Positions 20,389 to 30,837 are shown, counted from the first letter of the stretch. The stretch: 64,000 nucleotides of DNA from Piscinibacter gummiphilus (GCF_032681285.1 NZ_CP136336.1:1785001-1849000); one strand, 5' to 3'. Program-made: numbers and translations. Notes: generated from the letters alone by a model not told the origin.

Positions 20389-20423
20389 CGCTCCCCTGGC
20401 GCCGCTCGGCCGGCCTGCGCCGA

Positions 20424-21212
20424 TCAATGCCGCGCCGACCCCGGCTCGGCCATCTTGCGGTGGCGCTGCGCGAGCACCTCGTCGGGCGTGACATTGGCCA
20501 TCAAGGCCTGCAGCTTGTTCTTCCAGCCGGCCACGACATCGCTCTCGCCGTCCATCATGGCCTCGAAGCCGGCCTTGGCCACGTCGGCGGGGCTGGCCTT
20601 CGGGCCGGTGGCCACCTCGGTGTCCATCATGTCGGCGCGCTCGAAGAACTCGGTGTCGGTCGGCCCTGGCATCAGGCAGGTGACGGTGACGCCCGAGTCC
20701 TTCAGCTCGTCGCGCAGCGCGTAGCAGAAGGAATCGATGAAGGCCTTGGTGCCGTTGTAGACGGCCTGGAAGCTCCCCGGCATGCGCCCGGCGATCGAAC
20801 CGGTGACGAGGATGCGACCACGGCCCTGAGAGCGCATGCGCCGGCCCACCTGGTGCAGCAGGTCGAGCGTGCCGCTCACGTTGGTGTTGATCACATGGCG
20901 GATGTTGGCGAAGTCCTGGTCGAGGAAGGCGCGGCCGAGGCCGTGGCCCGCGTTGGCGAGCAACGCGTCGACCGGCTGCGAGCCGATGCGCTCGACCAGC
21001 GCGGCCACACCGGCCGGTGTGGCGAGGTCGACGGTCAGCGTGCTCACCGAGACGCCCAGGTCGCGCAGTGCCGCCGCGGTCTCTTCCAGCGGCCCCTGGT
21101 CGGCGGCGATGAGCAGGTCGAAGCCGTTGCGGGCGCATTCGAAGGCGAGTTCGCGGCCGATGCCTGAAGAGGCGCCGGTCACGACGGCGAGAGATCGTTG
21201 CGTGGTGTCCAT
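20424..21212 (-). CDS. Short-chain dehydrogenase/reductase
   Basis: 262 residues, classical SDR. Nucleotide-binding TGASSGIG near the N-terminus, NAGHG after strand 4, catalytic Ser in GSIAGR and YNGTK supplying Tyr and Lys. The residue after the second strand (IAADQ) suggests no strong NADP preference can be called. Substrate unknown. It lies 17 bp downstream of the DUF4142 gene on the same strand, so the two form an operon. The longer open frame upstream runs through the DUF4142 gene in another frame and is not used. Confidence 0.9.
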   Translation of the reverse strand: MDTTQRSLAVVTGASSGIGRELAFECARNGFDLLIAADQGPLEETAAALRDLGVSVSTLTVDLATPAGVAALVERIGSQPVDALLANAGHGLGRAFLDQDFANIRHVINTNVSGTLDLLHQVGRRMRSQGRGRILVTGSIAGRMPGSFQAVYNGTKAFIDSFCYALRDELKDSGVTVTCLMPGPTDTEFFERADMMDTEVATGPKASPADVAKAGFEAMMDGESDVVAGWKNKLQALMANVTPDEVLAQRHRKMAEPGSARH

Positions 21213-21229
21213 GTGCGGCTCCTTCGCGC

Positions 21230-21742
21230 TCACTTGCGAGCGCCGCTCTCGAGCGCGCGCGCCATCTCGAGGTGGTGGTTGAGGCCGGGCAGCGTCTTCT
21301 GCGCGAAGGCCTTGACCTCGGCGTCGGTCGCGCTCTTGGCGGCTTCTTCGAAGAGCTTGATCGTCTCTTCGTGTGCCTTCACGCCGAAGTTCTTGGCGTA
21401 GCGCTCGTCGAACTTCGCGTCGTCGCCCGCGCTGATCATCTTGAGTTCGCCCTTCTGCTTCATCGAAGGCCCGTCCGGCAGCGACACCTTCTTCGCCGCC
21501 GCCAGCTGCTTGAGCTCGTCGGAGGTCTTGGTGTGGTCGGCCACCATCTTCTCGGCGAAGGCCTTCACGTCGCTGCGCTGCGCCTTCTGCAGCGCGAGCT
21601 TGCTCGCCTCGATTTCCGCGGCGCCGTTTTGTGCCGCCTGTTTCATGAAGTCGGCGTCGGACCGGGCGCTCGCGGCCGTGGCCGCCATCAGGCCCAGTGC
21701 CGCCATGCCTGCACAGACGGCCATTCGAGAGATCTTGATCAT
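21230..21742 (-). CDS. DUF4142 secreted protein
   Basis: 170 residues with a signal peptide (first about 26, ending ASA) and a ferritin-like four-helix DUF4142 domain: DADFMKQAAQNGAAEIEASKLAL, KAFAEKMVADHTKTSDEL and a final LNHHLEMARAL. Periplasmic; members are often induced by stress, but the biochemical role is unknown. AAGGAG lies 6 nt before the start. Divergent from the low-complexity protein gene at 22019 across 276 bp in which I see no gene. Confidence 0.88.
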   Translation of the reverse strand: MIKISRMAVCAGMAALGLMAATAASARSDADFMKQAAQNGAAEIEASKLALQKAQRSDVKAFAEKMVADHTKTSDELKQLAAAKKVSLPDGPSMKQKGELKMISAGDDAKFDERYAKNFGVKAHEETIKLFEEAAKSATDAEVKAFAQKTLPGLNHHLEMARALESGARK

Positions 21743-22018
21743 GGGGAACTCCTTTGCGGATGCGTGGATGTCGATGCACGCGGCAACGCGTGTTCCGGCT
21801 GCGCTCGCGTGCCGGCCGGCGCTCGTGAGGCCCGCAATTGCCGGCTTCGCAAATTTTGCGGAAGTTCGCGGCGGCGCGAGCCTGAAAGCCCCGCGTGGAG
21901 CACGCTGTGCCGCACCCGCATTCGGCACCTCGCTTGCCTGTCTGGATGACGGCGCGACCGCGGCTCAAGCGGTGCCCGCCGAGCTCACGAATGCACCTAC
22001 GAAATGAAAGGAAGCGAC

Positions 22019-22960
22019 ATGACTCAGCGTGACTATCAGAACCGCCAGGACGGCGGGTATGGCAGCGACGACTACGGCAGCGGCCGTCAAGGCGCACAAC
22101 AAGGCGGTCAGCGCAGCGAATCGGGCAGCAACTACGGCGACTTCCGTCGGCAGGGCAGCAGCCAGCACGAGCAGCGCTCCGAACGCGGGCCGCAGTCGGG
22201 TGACTACTACACCGGCGGTGGACGCCAGTTCGACCCGGGCCGGCAGCAAGGCAGCGGCTCCGACTACGGCATGGGCGGCGGCTACGGCCAGCAAGGCGGT
22301 GGCTATGGTGGGTATGGCGGCGAATATGGTGGCGATTTCGGTCGCGACATCGGCGGCGGCTCGCAGGGCTACGGCGGCCAGGGCTACGGCCGGCAGGACT
22401 CCTTCCGCGGTGGCAGTGGCGGCAGTGGCGGCGGTTATGGATCGCAGCGCGATTTCGGGCGCCAGGGCGGCGAGGGCTACGGCCAGCGCTACGGCTCGCA
22501 GGGCAGCTATGGCCGCGACAGCGGCATGCAGCCGGGCTATGGCTCTATGGGCTTCGGTTCGCAGGGCTATGAAGGGTCGCAAGGCTACGGTGGCCAGCAA
22601 GGCTATGGCCAGCGCGAGTGGGGCCAGCATGCCGACTGGGGCCACTATGGCGGCCAGGCTGGCCAGGGTGGCCGCGAGCAACACCATGACCCCGACTACC
22701 ACCAGTGGCGCAGCGAGCAGTTGCGCAACCTCGACAACGACTACCAGTCGTGGCGGCAGGAGCGCTACAAGAAGTTCTCCGACGAGTTCAACACATGGCG
22801 CAGCGGCCGCCAAGGCTCGCAGTCGGGCGCAGGCCCGCAAGGCGGGGGCAGCAGCACCACCGGCCTGAGCGGCGCCAGCACCACCTCGCCCACGACCTCG
22901 ACGTCGACCGGCATCGAGTCGAGCGGCTCGTCGTCGGGCACGTCCGGCAAGAGCAAGTAA
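22019..22960 (+). CDS. Gly/Tyr/Gln/Ser-rich low-complexity (prion-like) protein
   Basis: 313 residues, no signal peptide. Residues 1 to about 215 are a low-complexity tract of GYG, SYG, QGYG and GRQ units with scattered Arg, very like the [G/S]Y[G/S] tracts of eukaryotic FUS-type RNA-binding proteins. A charged helical block follows (about 220-265) in which DPDYHQWRSEQLRNLDNDY, QSWRQERYKKF and DEFNTWR make a three-fold D/F..W-R pattern; I have seen this block in small stress-associated proteobacterial proteins. The tail is Ser/Thr/Gly-rich. It probably self-associates, but function is unknown. AGGA lies 7 nt before the start. Confidence 0.8.
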   Translation: MTQRDYQNRQDGGYGSDDYGSGRQGAQQGGQRSESGSNYGDFRRQGSSQHEQRSERGPQSGDYYTGGGRQFDPGRQQGSGSDYGMGGGYGQQGGGYGGYGGEYGGDFGRDIGGGSQGYGGQGYGRQDSFRGGSGGSGGGYGSQRDFGRQGGEGYGQRYGSQGSYGRDSGMQPGYGSMGFGSQGYEGSQGYGGQQGYGQREWGQHADWGHYGGQAGQGGREQHHDPDYHQWRSEQLRNLDNDYQSWRQERYKKFSDEFNTWRSGRQGSQSGAGPQGGGSSTTGLSGASTTSPTTSTSTGIESSGSSSGTSGKSK

Positions 22961-22979
22961 CCAAGCACGCCCTCACGGC

Positions 22980-23004
22980 AACGCCCCGCCTCGCGCGGGG
23001 CGTT
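22980..23004. terminator. Bidirectional terminator hairpin
   Basis: AACGCCCCGC, loop CTCGC, GCGGGGCGTT: a perfect 10-bp stem between two convergent genes (stops at 22960 and 23011). No long T-run on either strand beyond the stem's own TT. Confidence 0.75.
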
Positions 23005-23010
23005 CTGCAT

Positions 23011-24177
23011 TCAGCGCCGGTCGGCTCGCAAGGTCATCAGCGCGATGAAGGCGACGAGGCCGAGCGCCGTCGAGAGCCACAGGCTGGCCGCGCCCCAGTG
23101 GTCGAGCGCGAGGCCGAAGGCAAACGGCGCGAAGGCCTGCGCCACCCGCCCCGGCAGCATCAGCCAGCCCTGGCGCGCGCCGTAGCCCTGCGGCCCGAAG
23201 AAGACCAGCGGCAGCGTGCCCTTGGCAATGGTGAGGATGCCGTTGCCCGCGCCGTGCAGCACCGCAAACACCGGCGCCAGCGCCGGCCCCGTGAAGAGCA
23301 GCGCCACCGCGCCGATGGGGTGGGCGAGGTTGGCCAGCCGCGTGGAAAGCAAGGGGTGCACACGCCGCAGCACGCCGAACTCGAGCAGCCGCCCGGCCAC
23401 CTGCGCCGGCCCGACGAGCGCGCCCACCGCCACGGCCACGGCGAGGCTCGCCCCCAGCGCCTGCATCAGCCGCGGCAGGTGCGCCGCCATCGCGGTGCTG
23501 GTGAACCAGGCCACCGCGAACACGAACGACAGCACCACGCTCACGAGCATCGGGTGCTGGGGTTGGATGTCGTCTTGCGTCGCCACGGGCTGCGCGGGCG
23601 CCGGTGCGGCGGCGATTGCCGCGCGCACCTTCGGCAAGGCCGCGTTGAGCGGCAGCCCGAGCACGAGGTGCAAGGCGGCCCAGCCGAAACACGCGCCGCG
23701 CCAGCCGTAGGCCGTCTCCATCCACGCGGTGAGCGGCCAGCCGACGGTGCTGGCAAAACCGCCGAAGAGCGTGATGCCGGTGATCGCATTGCGCGAGTCG
23801 TGGCCGTAGAGCCGCACGAGCGTGGCGAACGCCGCTTCGTAGAGCCCGGTGCCCATCGCGAGGCCGAGCACCAGCCAGCCTGCAAAGAGTGTCCATGGCC
23901 CTTGCGCCAGCCCGAGCCCGGCCAGGCCCGCGGCGAAGAGCAGGTTGGTGCCCATGAGCAGCTGCCGGCCGCCGTGGCGGTCGATCGTGCGGCCGGCCCA
24001 CGGCCCCACGAAGGCCGAGACCACGAGTGCCAGCGAGAACGCGAGGAAGACCGTCGGCTCGCGCAGGCCCATGTCGCGCGCCATGGGCGCGGCGAGCAGG
24101 GCGGCGATGTAGTACGACGAGGCCCAGGCCAGGGTCTGGGCGGTTCCGAGCACGGTGACGACGAACGGCTTCTTCAT
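23011..24177 (-). CDS. Major facilitator superfamily transporter
   Basis: 388 residues, about 12 membrane helices. The loop between helices 2 and 3 carries GPWAGRTIDRHGGRQLL, the MFS motif-A signature. A hydrophilic Ala/Pro/Gln-rich loop (about 190-205) splits the two six-helix halves. Substrate not predictable. The start MKKPFVVTV is at the divergent boundary with the phosphodiesterase gene at 24272 (94 bp apart). The frame is open further upstream but that part overlaps the neighbouring promoter. Confidence 0.9.
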   Translation of the reverse strand: MKKPFVVTVLGTAQTLAWASSYYIAALLAAPMARDMGLREPTVFLAFSLALVVSAFVGPWAGRTIDRHGGRQLLMGTNLLFAAGLAGLGLAQGPWTLFAGWLVLGLAMGTGLYEAAFATLVRLYGHDSRNAITGITLFGGFASTVGWPLTAWMETAYGWRGACFGWAALHLVLGLPLNAALPKVRAAIAAAPAPAQPVATQDDIQPQHPMLVSVVLSFVFAVAWFTSTAMAAHLPRLMQALGASLAVAVAVGALVGPAQVAGRLLEFGVLRRVHPLLSTRLANLAHPIGAVALLFTGPALAPVFAVLHGAGNGILTIAKGTLPLVFFGPQGYGARQGWLMLPGRVAQAFAPFAFGLALDHWGAASLWLSTALGLVAFIALMTLRADRR

Positions 24178-24271
24178 GGGGCCGGCCGAATATAGAGGAG
24201 TAGGGATTGCGCGCCTGTCACATGCGTCGCCTACTGTGCCGTACACCCCACGCTCACCCACGGAGGCCGCC

Positions 24272-25303
24272 ATGAACCTGAAAGAGCTGAGCATCGCCAC
24301 CTTCAACCTCTACAACCTCAACGAGCCGGGCCGCCCGCTCTACACCGACCGCGACGGCTGGACCGAAGCCGAGTACGAACGCAAGATCGCCTGGACGGTG
24401 CGGCAGCTCACCATCCTCAAGTCCGACGTGTTCGGTTTCCAGGAGCTGTGGCACGCCGAGTCGATGAAGCGCGCGCTCCTGGCCGCCGGCCTCGATGCCG
24501 ACTACGACCTCGTGGTGCCACCCGAGGCCGATGGCCGCAAGATCGTCTGCGCCGCCATCGTGCGCAAGGGGCTCCTGAGCAGCGTGCCCGAGTGGATCGA
24601 GCACTTCCCCGAGAACTTCGTGCTGCGCTCGCACGGCGACGACCCGCAGACGCCGCTCATCGACGTCACCATCCGCGGTTTCTCACGCCCGGTGGCGCAC
24701 TTCACCATCAAGCCACGCGAAGACGGGCCCGACGTGCACCTCTATGTGTGCCACCTGAAGTCGAAGGGCCCGACCAAGCTCTTCAACGAAGGCTGGTACC
24801 GCGACGACCGCGACACCTACGCCAAGCACGCCACCGCCATCGGCGCGGCCATCTCGACCATCCGGCGCACGGCCGAGGCGGCGGCGCTGCGCTTCATGCT
24901 CACCGAGCAGATGAAGGGCAACGACACGCCGGTGATGGTGCTGGGTGACATCAACGACGGCCACTTCAGCAACACCACCAACATCCTCACCGAGCAGCCA
25001 CGCTACCTCGTGGGCGACTCCATCGGCGGCGGCGACATCGCCCTCTACAGCACGCAGACACTGCAGGAATACCGCGACACCCGCGACGTGTACTACACGC
25101 ACGTGCACGAGGGCATCCGCGAGTCGCTCGACCACATCATGGTGAGCGAGCAGTTCTACGACCACAGCCGCAAGCGCCTGTGGCTCTTCGATGGGCTGGT
25201 GGTCAACAACGACCACCTCAACTTCGACGACCACAAGGCCGACGGCACGAACGACCACGGGGTCATTCGTGCCGTCTTCAAGTACAAGCCACAGCGGGCT
25301 TGA
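24272..25303 (+). CDS. Endonuclease/exonuclease/phosphatase-family protein
   Basis: 343 residues, soluble. EEP-fold motifs appear in order: IATFNLYNLNEP (first strand, metal-binding Asn), FGFQEL with the metal-ligand Glu, VYVCHLKS-type segment (YVCHLKSKGP) with His, VMVLGDINDGH with Asp/Asn, SLDHIMVSEQF and a terminal NDHGVI with the catalytic Asp-His. All expected catalytic positions are present. The substrate (DNA, phospholipid or phosphoester) is unknown. GGAGG lies 6 nt before the start. Confidence 0.85.
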   Translation: MNLKELSIATFNLYNLNEPGRPLYTDRDGWTEAEYERKIAWTVRQLTILKSDVFGFQELWHAESMKRALLAAGLDADYDLVVPPEADGRKIVCAAIVRKGLLSSVPEWIEHFPENFVLRSHGDDPQTPLIDVTIRGFSRPVAHFTIKPREDGPDVHLYVCHLKSKGPTKLFNEGWYRDDRDTYAKHATAIGAAISTIRRTAEAAALRFMLTEQMKGNDTPVMVLGDINDGHFSNTTNILTEQPRYLVGDSIGGGDIALYSTQTLQEYRDTRDVYYTHVHEGIRESLDHIMVSEQFYDHSRKRLWLFDGLVVNNDHLNFDDHKADGTNDHGVIRAVFKYKPQRA

Positions 25304-25309
25304 GCTCGC

Positions 25310-27811
25310 TCACACGCGAGGTGGGTCGGTCTCGCGCTCGTAGTGGCGGTGCTTCGCAAGCGCGGCGAAGAAGCCTTCGACGTTGACCTCCGCGCCCGCC
25401 GCCGCGGCGTCCATCGGCTCGCCGAGCACGATGCCCGGGTCTTGCCCGCCATCGGGCAACTGCACGTCGATGCCGGCCTTCGCGACGATGGCGCTTGCAT
25501 GCCCGAGCACCAGCATCGGCTTGCAGTGGCGGTACTGGTCTTTCACGAACTCGACGACCTGGCCCTGCTCGGCGAGCGAGAGCGCGGCCTGCTCGCCATC
25601 GGGCAGGACCACCGCGTCCCACGTGACCGACGGGGCCGCTTCGAGCGACACCTCCACATGCAGCGGCTCCTGGCTGAGCGGCGTGACGACCCCCAGCCGC
25701 ACGCCCACGAAACGCGGCGCCGCACCGGCGGCGGCCAGCACCTTGTGCACCGTGCGCAGCCGCACGTCTTCCACGCCATCGGCGACGAGCAGCGCCACGC
25801 GTCGGCCCTTGATGCCTGCCTCGCCGGGGCGCGAAAGCAGCGAGAGCGCAGGCGACTTCTCCACCTCCGGTTTGACGTCAATGGGCAGCGCCTTCGGTTG
25901 CGGCGGCGGCACCGGCATGCCCAGGCCTTCGGCCACGCGCGTGGCGAGCTCCGTGTCGACGTTCGCCAGCACCGACAGCACCCGCTCGCGCACTGCGGGC
26001 GTCTGCACGCGCGTCAGCTCGAAGCGATAGGCGCCCACGATGTGCGCCTGCTCCACGGGCGTCTGGCTCTTCCAAAAGAGCGTGGCCTGCGAATAGTGGT
26101 CGGCGAACTTTTCGGGCTTGCCGCGCACCTTGTCTTCGGCCACCGGCTGCGGGAAGGACACGAAGCCCGCCTTGCCCGTCTGGAACGGGCAGCCGCCGCC
26201 CAGCGAGTTGGGCTCGTAGTTCACGCGCCCCCGGTGGATGGCCTGGCGGTGCAGGCCGTCGCGCTGGTTGTTGTGCACCTGCGCCACCGACGCATTGATC
26301 GGGATCTCGTGGAAATTGGGGCCGCCCAGACGTGTGAGCTGCGTGTCCACATAGGAGTGGATGCGCCCTTGCAGGAGCGGGTCGTTGCTGAAGTCGATGC
26401 CGGGCACGACATGCGCGGTGCAGAAGGCCACCTGCTCGGTCTCGGCGAAGAAGTTGTCGGGGTTGCGGTTGAGCACCATGCGGCCCACGGTGCGCAGCGG
26501 CACCAGCTCCTCGGGCACGAGCTTGGTGGGGTCGAGCACGTCGAAGCTGAAGCCTTCGGCCTGCACGTCGCTGAAGATCTGCACGCCCAGCTCCCACTCC
26601 GGGAAGTTGCCGGACTCGATGGCTTCCCAGAGGTCGCGGCGGTGGTAGTCGGGGTCGGCGCCGCCGAGCTTGGCGGCTTCGTCCCACACCAACGAGTGCG
26701 TGCCGGCCACGGGCGTCCAGTGGAACTTGCAGAAGACCGATTCGCCGGCCGCGTTCACCAGCCGGAAGGTGTGCACGCCGAAGCCCTGCATGGTGCGGTA
26801 GCTGCGCGGGATGGCGCGGTCGCTCATCACCCACATCAGCATGTGCGCCGATTCGGGCATCAGCGAGACGAAGTCCCAGAAGGTGTCGTGCGCGCTGCTC
26901 GCCTGCGGCATCTGGTGGTGCGGCTCGGGCTTGAGCGCGTGCACGAGGTCGGGGAACTTCATCGCGTCTTGAATGAAGAAGACGGGGATGTTGTTGCCCA
27001 CCAGGTCCCAGTTGCCCTGGTCGGTGTAGAACTTGACGGCGAAGCCGCGCACGTCGCGCGCGGTGTCGATGGAGCCTCGCTCGCCGGCCACGGTGGAGAA
27101 GCGCACGAAGACCGGGGTTCTTTTGCCGGTTTCGGCAAAAGGTGCGGCAGTCGTGTGCTCGGTGAGCGCCTCGGTGCACTCGAAGTAGCCATGCGCGGCC
27201 GAGCCGCGCGCGTGCACCACCCGCTCGGGGATGCGCTCGTGGTCGAAGTGCGTGATCTTCTCGCGCAGGATGAAGTCTTCCAGCAGCGTGGGCCCGCGCA
27301 GGCCGGCCTTCAGCGAATTCTGGTTGTCGCCCACCGGCACGCCGTGGTTGGTGGTGAGCGCCTGGCCGCCGCTGTCGACGCGCATGCGGTCCAGCGGCCC
27401 GTTGGTCGGGTTGAAGCCCGGCCGCACGCTGCCGTCACCCGTCTTCGGCGACGCGGTGTCTTCGTTGACGGTGCTGCTGCGCACGATCTCGTCGGGCGCC
27501 GGCTGGCACGGCCCGGCCTGTGGTGTGTGGCCATTGGCGAGGCCGTGTTCGGCGGGCTTGAGCGGGTTCGCGGGCATCGCCTTCGCGAGCGCCTGCGTGC
27601 CGGCGTAGCGCGTGCCGAGCATCTGCTGCGCGGGCGTGGCGAGGGCCTGGGCGTTGTCTTCCGTGAAGCTCGCGGTCGACGGGCCGGAAAGCGTGCTCAG
27701 CACCGTGCCCACGGCCTCTTGTGGCTCGACTGGCATCGCCTGGCTAACGTCGGGCTTTGCGGCGGTGGGAGTGCCGGGCTTGCGGGATTGCTTCGATTTG
27801 GATGTGGCCAT
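25310..27811 (-). CDS. katE: Large-subunit catalase HPII with C-terminal DJ-1/PfpI-like domain
   Basis: Haem catalase converting hydrogen peroxide to water and oxygen; 833 residues, the size of clade 2 KatE. It has a basic N-terminal extension, then the catalase core (about 150-640) with [15 protein letters not shown] (essential His), [22 protein letters not shown] (essential Asn), and [12 protein letters not shown] (haem-ligand Tyr). The C-terminal about 145 residues form a class I glutamine-amidotransferase/DJ-1-like domain ([13 protein letters not shown]) typical of HPII. An alternative start 12 codons upstream (27847) is possible. Divergent from the decarboxylase gene at 27933. Confidence 0.96.
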   Translation of the reverse strand: MATSKSKQSRKPGTPTAAKPDVSQAMPVEPQEAVGTVLSTLSGPSTASFTEDNAQALATPAQQMLGTRYAGTQALAKAMPANPLKPAEHGLANGHTPQAGPCQPAPDEIVRSSTVNEDTASPKTGDGSVRPGFNPTNGPLDRMRVDSGGQALTTNHGVPVGDNQNSLKAGLRGPTLLEDFILREKITHFDHERIPERVVHARGSAAHGYFECTEALTEHTTAAPFAETGKRTPVFVRFSTVAGERGSIDTARDVRGFAVKFYTDQGNWDLVGNNIPVFFIQDAMKFPDLVHALKPEPHHQMPQASSAHDTFWDFVSLMPESAHMLMWVMSDRAIPRSYRTMQGFGVHTFRLVNAAGESVFCKFHWTPVAGTHSLVWDEAAKLGGADPDYHRRDLWEAIESGNFPEWELGVQIFSDVQAEGFSFDVLDPTKLVPEELVPLRTVGRMVLNRNPDNFFAETEQVAFCTAHVVPGIDFSNDPLLQGRIHSYVDTQLTRLGGPNFHEIPINASVAQVHNNQRDGLHRQAIHRGRVNYEPNSLGGGCPFQTGKAGFVSFPQPVAEDKVRGKPEKFADHYSQATLFWKSQTPVEQAHIVGAYRFELTRVQTPAVRERVLSVLANVDTELATRVAEGLGMPVPPPQPKALPIDVKPEVEKSPALSLLSRPGEAGIKGRRVALLVADGVEDVRLRTVHKVLAAAGAAPRFVGVRLGVVTPLSQEPLHVEVSLEAAPSVTWDAVVLPDGEQAALSLAEQGQVVEFVKDQYRHCKPMLVLGHASAIVAKAGIDVQLPDGGQDPGIVLGEPMDAAAAGAEVNVEGFFAALAKHRHYERETDPPRV

Positions 27812-27932
27812 GCGACCTGCTTGTGAAAGGAGTGGTGATGTGGGCATTCGGCAAGGCCTGTTCCTGTGTGCGCGCCAGGGCGGTACAGGGCTTGCCGATG
27901 GCTCACCTTCCAACCTTCATCAAGGAGCGACC

Positions 27933-28895
27933 ATGTCCGACCTCGTGGTGGTGACCGGCGGCGCCGGCTTTCTGGGCAGCAATCTGTGCGACCGGTTGCT
28001 CGCGATGGGCCGGCGCGTGGTGGCGCTCGATGACCTGTCGACCGGCGACGAGGCCCACGTGAGCCATCTCGCCGCGAACCCCAACTTCGAACTGCACCGC
28101 CACGACGTGACGCAGGTGTGGCCGCAGCGGCTCGAAGGCCCTTCCCGCATCTTCAACCTCGCCTGCCCGGCCAGCCCCGCCTACTACCAGCAGCACCCGG
28201 TGCGCACCACGCTCACCAGCGCCATCGGCATGTGGCGCGTGCTCGAGGCGGCGCTGCACAGCGGCTCGCGTGTGCTGCAAGGCTCCACCAGCGAGGTCTA
28301 TGGCGACCCCGAGGTGCACCCGCAAAAGGAGAGCTACCACGGCCTCGTGAACCCCATCGGCCCACGCTCCTGCTACGACGAAGGCAAGCGTGTGGCCGAG
28401 GCGATGTGCTTCGCCTACCACCGCGAGCGCGGCCTGCCCGTGCGCCTGGTGCGCATCTTCAACAGCTACGGCCCGCGCCTGCGCGCCGGAGACGGCCGCG
28501 TGGTGAGCAACTTCATCGTGCAGGCTCTTCAAGGCGAGCCGCTCACGCTGTATGGCAAGGGTGAGCAGACACGCAGCTTCTGCTACGTCGACGACACCGT
28601 CGACGGCCTGCTGCGCATGATGGAGGCCGACATCGAAGGCCCGGTCAACATCGGCAACCCGACCGAGCACACCGTGCAGGAGCTGGCCGAGCTGGTGCTG
28701 CGCCTGACCGGCAGCCGCTCGAAGATCGAATACCACCCGCTGCCGGCCGACGACCCGCGCCGCCGCAGGCCCGACATCACGCTCGCGTCCACGAAGCTCG
28801 GCTGGGTGCCGCGTGTCTCGCTGGAAGACGGCCTGCGCGAGACCATCGCGCACTTTCGCCGCCAACTCGGGCTCGCCGACCGGCTGGCGGCATAG
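27933..28895 (+). CDS. UDP-glucuronate decarboxylase-like NAD-dependent epimerase/dehydratase
   Basis: 320 residues, extended SDR. The NAD-binding motif [15 protein letters not shown] is followed by [17 protein letters not shown] and [17 protein letters not shown], which contains the catalytic Tyr and Lys. This stretch is characteristic of UXS enzymes that convert UDP-glucuronate to UDP-xylose. A related 4-epimerase or dehydratase role is less likely. AAGGAG lies 6 nt before the start. No other nucleotide-sugar gene is adjacent, but the surface-glycan locus lies 12 kb away. Confidence 0.88.
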   Translation: MSDLVVVTGGAGFLGSNLCDRLLAMGRRVVALDDLSTGDEAHVSHLAANPNFELHRHDVTQVWPQRLEGPSRIFNLACPASPAYYQQHPVRTTLTSAIGMWRVLEAALHSGSRVLQGSTSEVYGDPEVHPQKESYHGLVNPIGPRSCYDEGKRVAEAMCFAYHRERGLPVRLVRIFNSYGPRLRAGDGRVVSNFIVQALQGEPLTLYGKGEQTRSFCYVDDTVDGLLRMMEADIEGPVNIGNPTEHTVQELAELVLRLTGSRSKIEYHPLPADDPRRRRPDITLASTKLGWVPRVSLEDGLRETIAHFRRQLGLADRLAA

Positions 28896-28900
28896 CGCCG

Positions 28901-28947
28901 TTCGCGCCGCCGCTGGCGGCGAACAGGGGCGTTTTTCACGCCCTGTT
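28901..28947 (+). terminator. Tandem hairpins after the UXS gene
   Basis: Two adjacent hairpins: GCCGCC-GCT-GGCGGC flanked by complementary TTC/GAA, then ACAGGGGCG-TTTTTCA-CGCCCTGT with one bulge. They begin 6 nt after the stop at 28895 and probably end transcription. The remaining bases up to the receptor start at 29147 show no gene. Confidence 0.5.
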
Positions 28948-29146
28948 CTGCGCTTGGGCTCCAAGGCAGACCGATACCGTGGCTTCTGCAACACGCGGTG
29001 AGCGTCTGCGTTCAAGTCGACAGGTGGTTGGCCGACATTGCCGATGCAGGCTGCGCGTGGGAGCTTTGCGCTCCGAATGAGCACGCGCGTGCCAAAGCAG
29101 GGGGTTTCAGAACATCACAACAGCGGTGAAACCGGAGACACACGAC

Positions 29147-30745
29147 ATGAGCCAGATGCCGACGGAGTATGTGATCGACGATGGCGACCTGCTCGTCCTC
29201 GTGGGTGACCAGGCCAGCAACATCGTCTATGCCAACCCCGCCTATTGCAAGGCGAGCGGCTACGACTGGCGTGAGCTGAAGGGCACCAAGGCGGCGCTGA
29301 TGATGCACCCCGCCAACCCGCCGCAGATCCTGAAGGACATGGGCGCCACGATGCGCCTGACCCGCCAGCCCTGGACCGGCATCATCAAGAACCGCCGCAA
29401 GACCGGCGAGTACTACTGGCTGCGCCTGAACCTCGCGCCCATCTTCCACGAGGGCAAGTTCATGGGCAGCCTGATGGTGCACAGCAAACCCGCACCGGGC
29501 GAAGTGGCGGCCATCGAGCCGCTCTACAAGCGCATGCTCGACGGCCAGCACAAGGACCTGAACCTTCGCCACGGGCGTGTCTACCGCAGCAACCTCATCG
29601 GCAAGCTCGGCCTCTGGGTGCGCGAGATGGGCCTGAAGGCGCGCCTCTGGGGCGCGCTCGGCGCGCTCGACCTGGCGATCGCCGGCGCCTTGTGGGCCGC
29701 GGGCGCGAACCCGGCCTCGTGGGCGTTCTGGGCGAGCCTCGGCGTGGTGGTCGCCGCCACCGGCGCGGCCGGCGCCTACCTCTTCCATTCGATCGTGAAG
29801 CCGCTGCGCAGCACGGTGAGCCTGGCAAGCCGCATCGCCGCGGGCGACCTGAGCGCGCAGGTGTCGAGCACCCGCAGCGACGAGATCGGCGCCGTGCTGC
29901 GCGCGCTCACGCAGATGAACATCAACCTGCGCGCCACCGTGAGCGACGTGCGCGAAGGCATCGGCCTCATGACCCGCGCCACCGCCGAGATTGCCTCGGG
30001 CACGCAAGACCTCTCGGCCCGCACCGAAAGCCAGGCGAGCAACCTGCAGGAAACGGCCTCGTCGATGGAGGAGATGAACGCCACCGTGCGCAACAACTCC
30101 GACGTGGCCCGCCAGGCGAGCGACGTAGCGGCCGGCGCCAGCCGCGCGGCCGAGACCGGCGGCTCCGCGGTGGGCGAGGTCGTTGCCACGATGGACGGCA
30201 TCTCGCGCTCGTCCAAGCAGATCGCCGACATCATCGGCGTGATCGACAGCATCGCCTTCCAGACCAACATCCTCGCGCTCAATGCCGCGGTCGAAGCCGC
30301 GCGGGCCGGCGAGCAGGGACGCGGCTTCGCCGTGGTGGCGAGTGAAGTGCGCAGCCTTGCGCAGCGCAGCGCGCAGTCGGCGAAAGAGATCCGCGCGCTC
30401 ATCTCGGAGAGCGTCGACCAGATCGACACCGGCGCCAGGCTCGTCAACGCGGCCGGCAGCACCATCAACGACGTGGTGGCTCAGGTGCGCCGCGTCAACG
30501 AGCTGGTCAACCACATCGCCGGGGCCTCGCACGAGCAGTCGTCGGGCATCGAGCAGATCAACCAGGCCGTGACCACGCTCGACCACATGACGCAGCAGAA
30601 CGCGGCGCTGGTGGAGCAGAGCACCGCCTCGGCCGAGCACCTGCGCGAGCAGGCGGCGCGCATGGCCGAGGCGATGAGCGTCTTCAAGCTCTCGGCGGCC
30701 GATGCCGCGTCGATCAACAAGACGGCCGAAAAAGCGGTGATCTGA
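29147..30745 (+). CDS. Aer-like chemoreceptor with N-terminal PAS domain
   Basis: 532 residues. A cytoplasmic PAS domain (about 8-110; VYANPAYCKASGYDWREL, KNRRKTGEYYWLRLNLAPI) is followed by a hydrophobic double segment (about 175-215), a HAMP linker (SIVKPLRSTVSLASRIAAGDL) and an MCP signalling domain with DSIAFQTNILALNAAVEAAR. This is the layout of Aer-type redox/aerotaxis receptors, in which FAD binds the PAS domain; FAD binding is inferred from layout. An in-frame GTG seven codons upstream is an alternative start; GGAG lies 10 nt before the chosen ATG. Confidence 0.93.
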   Translation: MSQMPTEYVIDDGDLLVLVGDQASNIVYANPAYCKASGYDWRELKGTKAALMMHPANPPQILKDMGATMRLTRQPWTGIIKNRRKTGEYYWLRLNLAPIFHEGKFMGSLMVHSKPAPGEVAAIEPLYKRMLDGQHKDLNLRHGRVYRSNLIGKLGLWVREMGLKARLWGALGALDLAIAGALWAAGANPASWAFWASLGVVVAATGAAGAYLFHSIVKPLRSTVSLASRIAAGDLSAQVSSTRSDEIGAVLRALTQMNINLRATVSDVREGIGLMTRATAEIASGTQDLSARTESQASNLQETASSMEEMNATVRNNSDVARQASDVAAGASRAAETGGSAVGEVVATMDGISRSSKQIADIIGVIDSIAFQTNILALNAAVEAARAGEQGRGFAVVASEVRSLAQRSAQSAKEIRALISESVDQIDTGARLVNAAGSTINDVVAQVRRVNELVNHIAGASHEQSSGIEQINQAVTTLDHMTQQNAALVEQSTASAEHLREQAARMAEAMSVFKLSAADAASINKTAEKAVI

Positions 30746-30837
30746 GGCGCTCGAAATACACCCTGCTCCATGCGGGGTTGCAGGCGCTTTTTACGATGGT
30801 GTGCTCGCGGCCACGACGCCGCTGTGAAAGGCAGCCC

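Noticed and set aside
25310..28895. KatE and the UDP-glucuronate decarboxylase as a functional unit
   Set aside because: They are divergent with 121 bp between starts and have no biochemical link; adjacency alone is not evidence.
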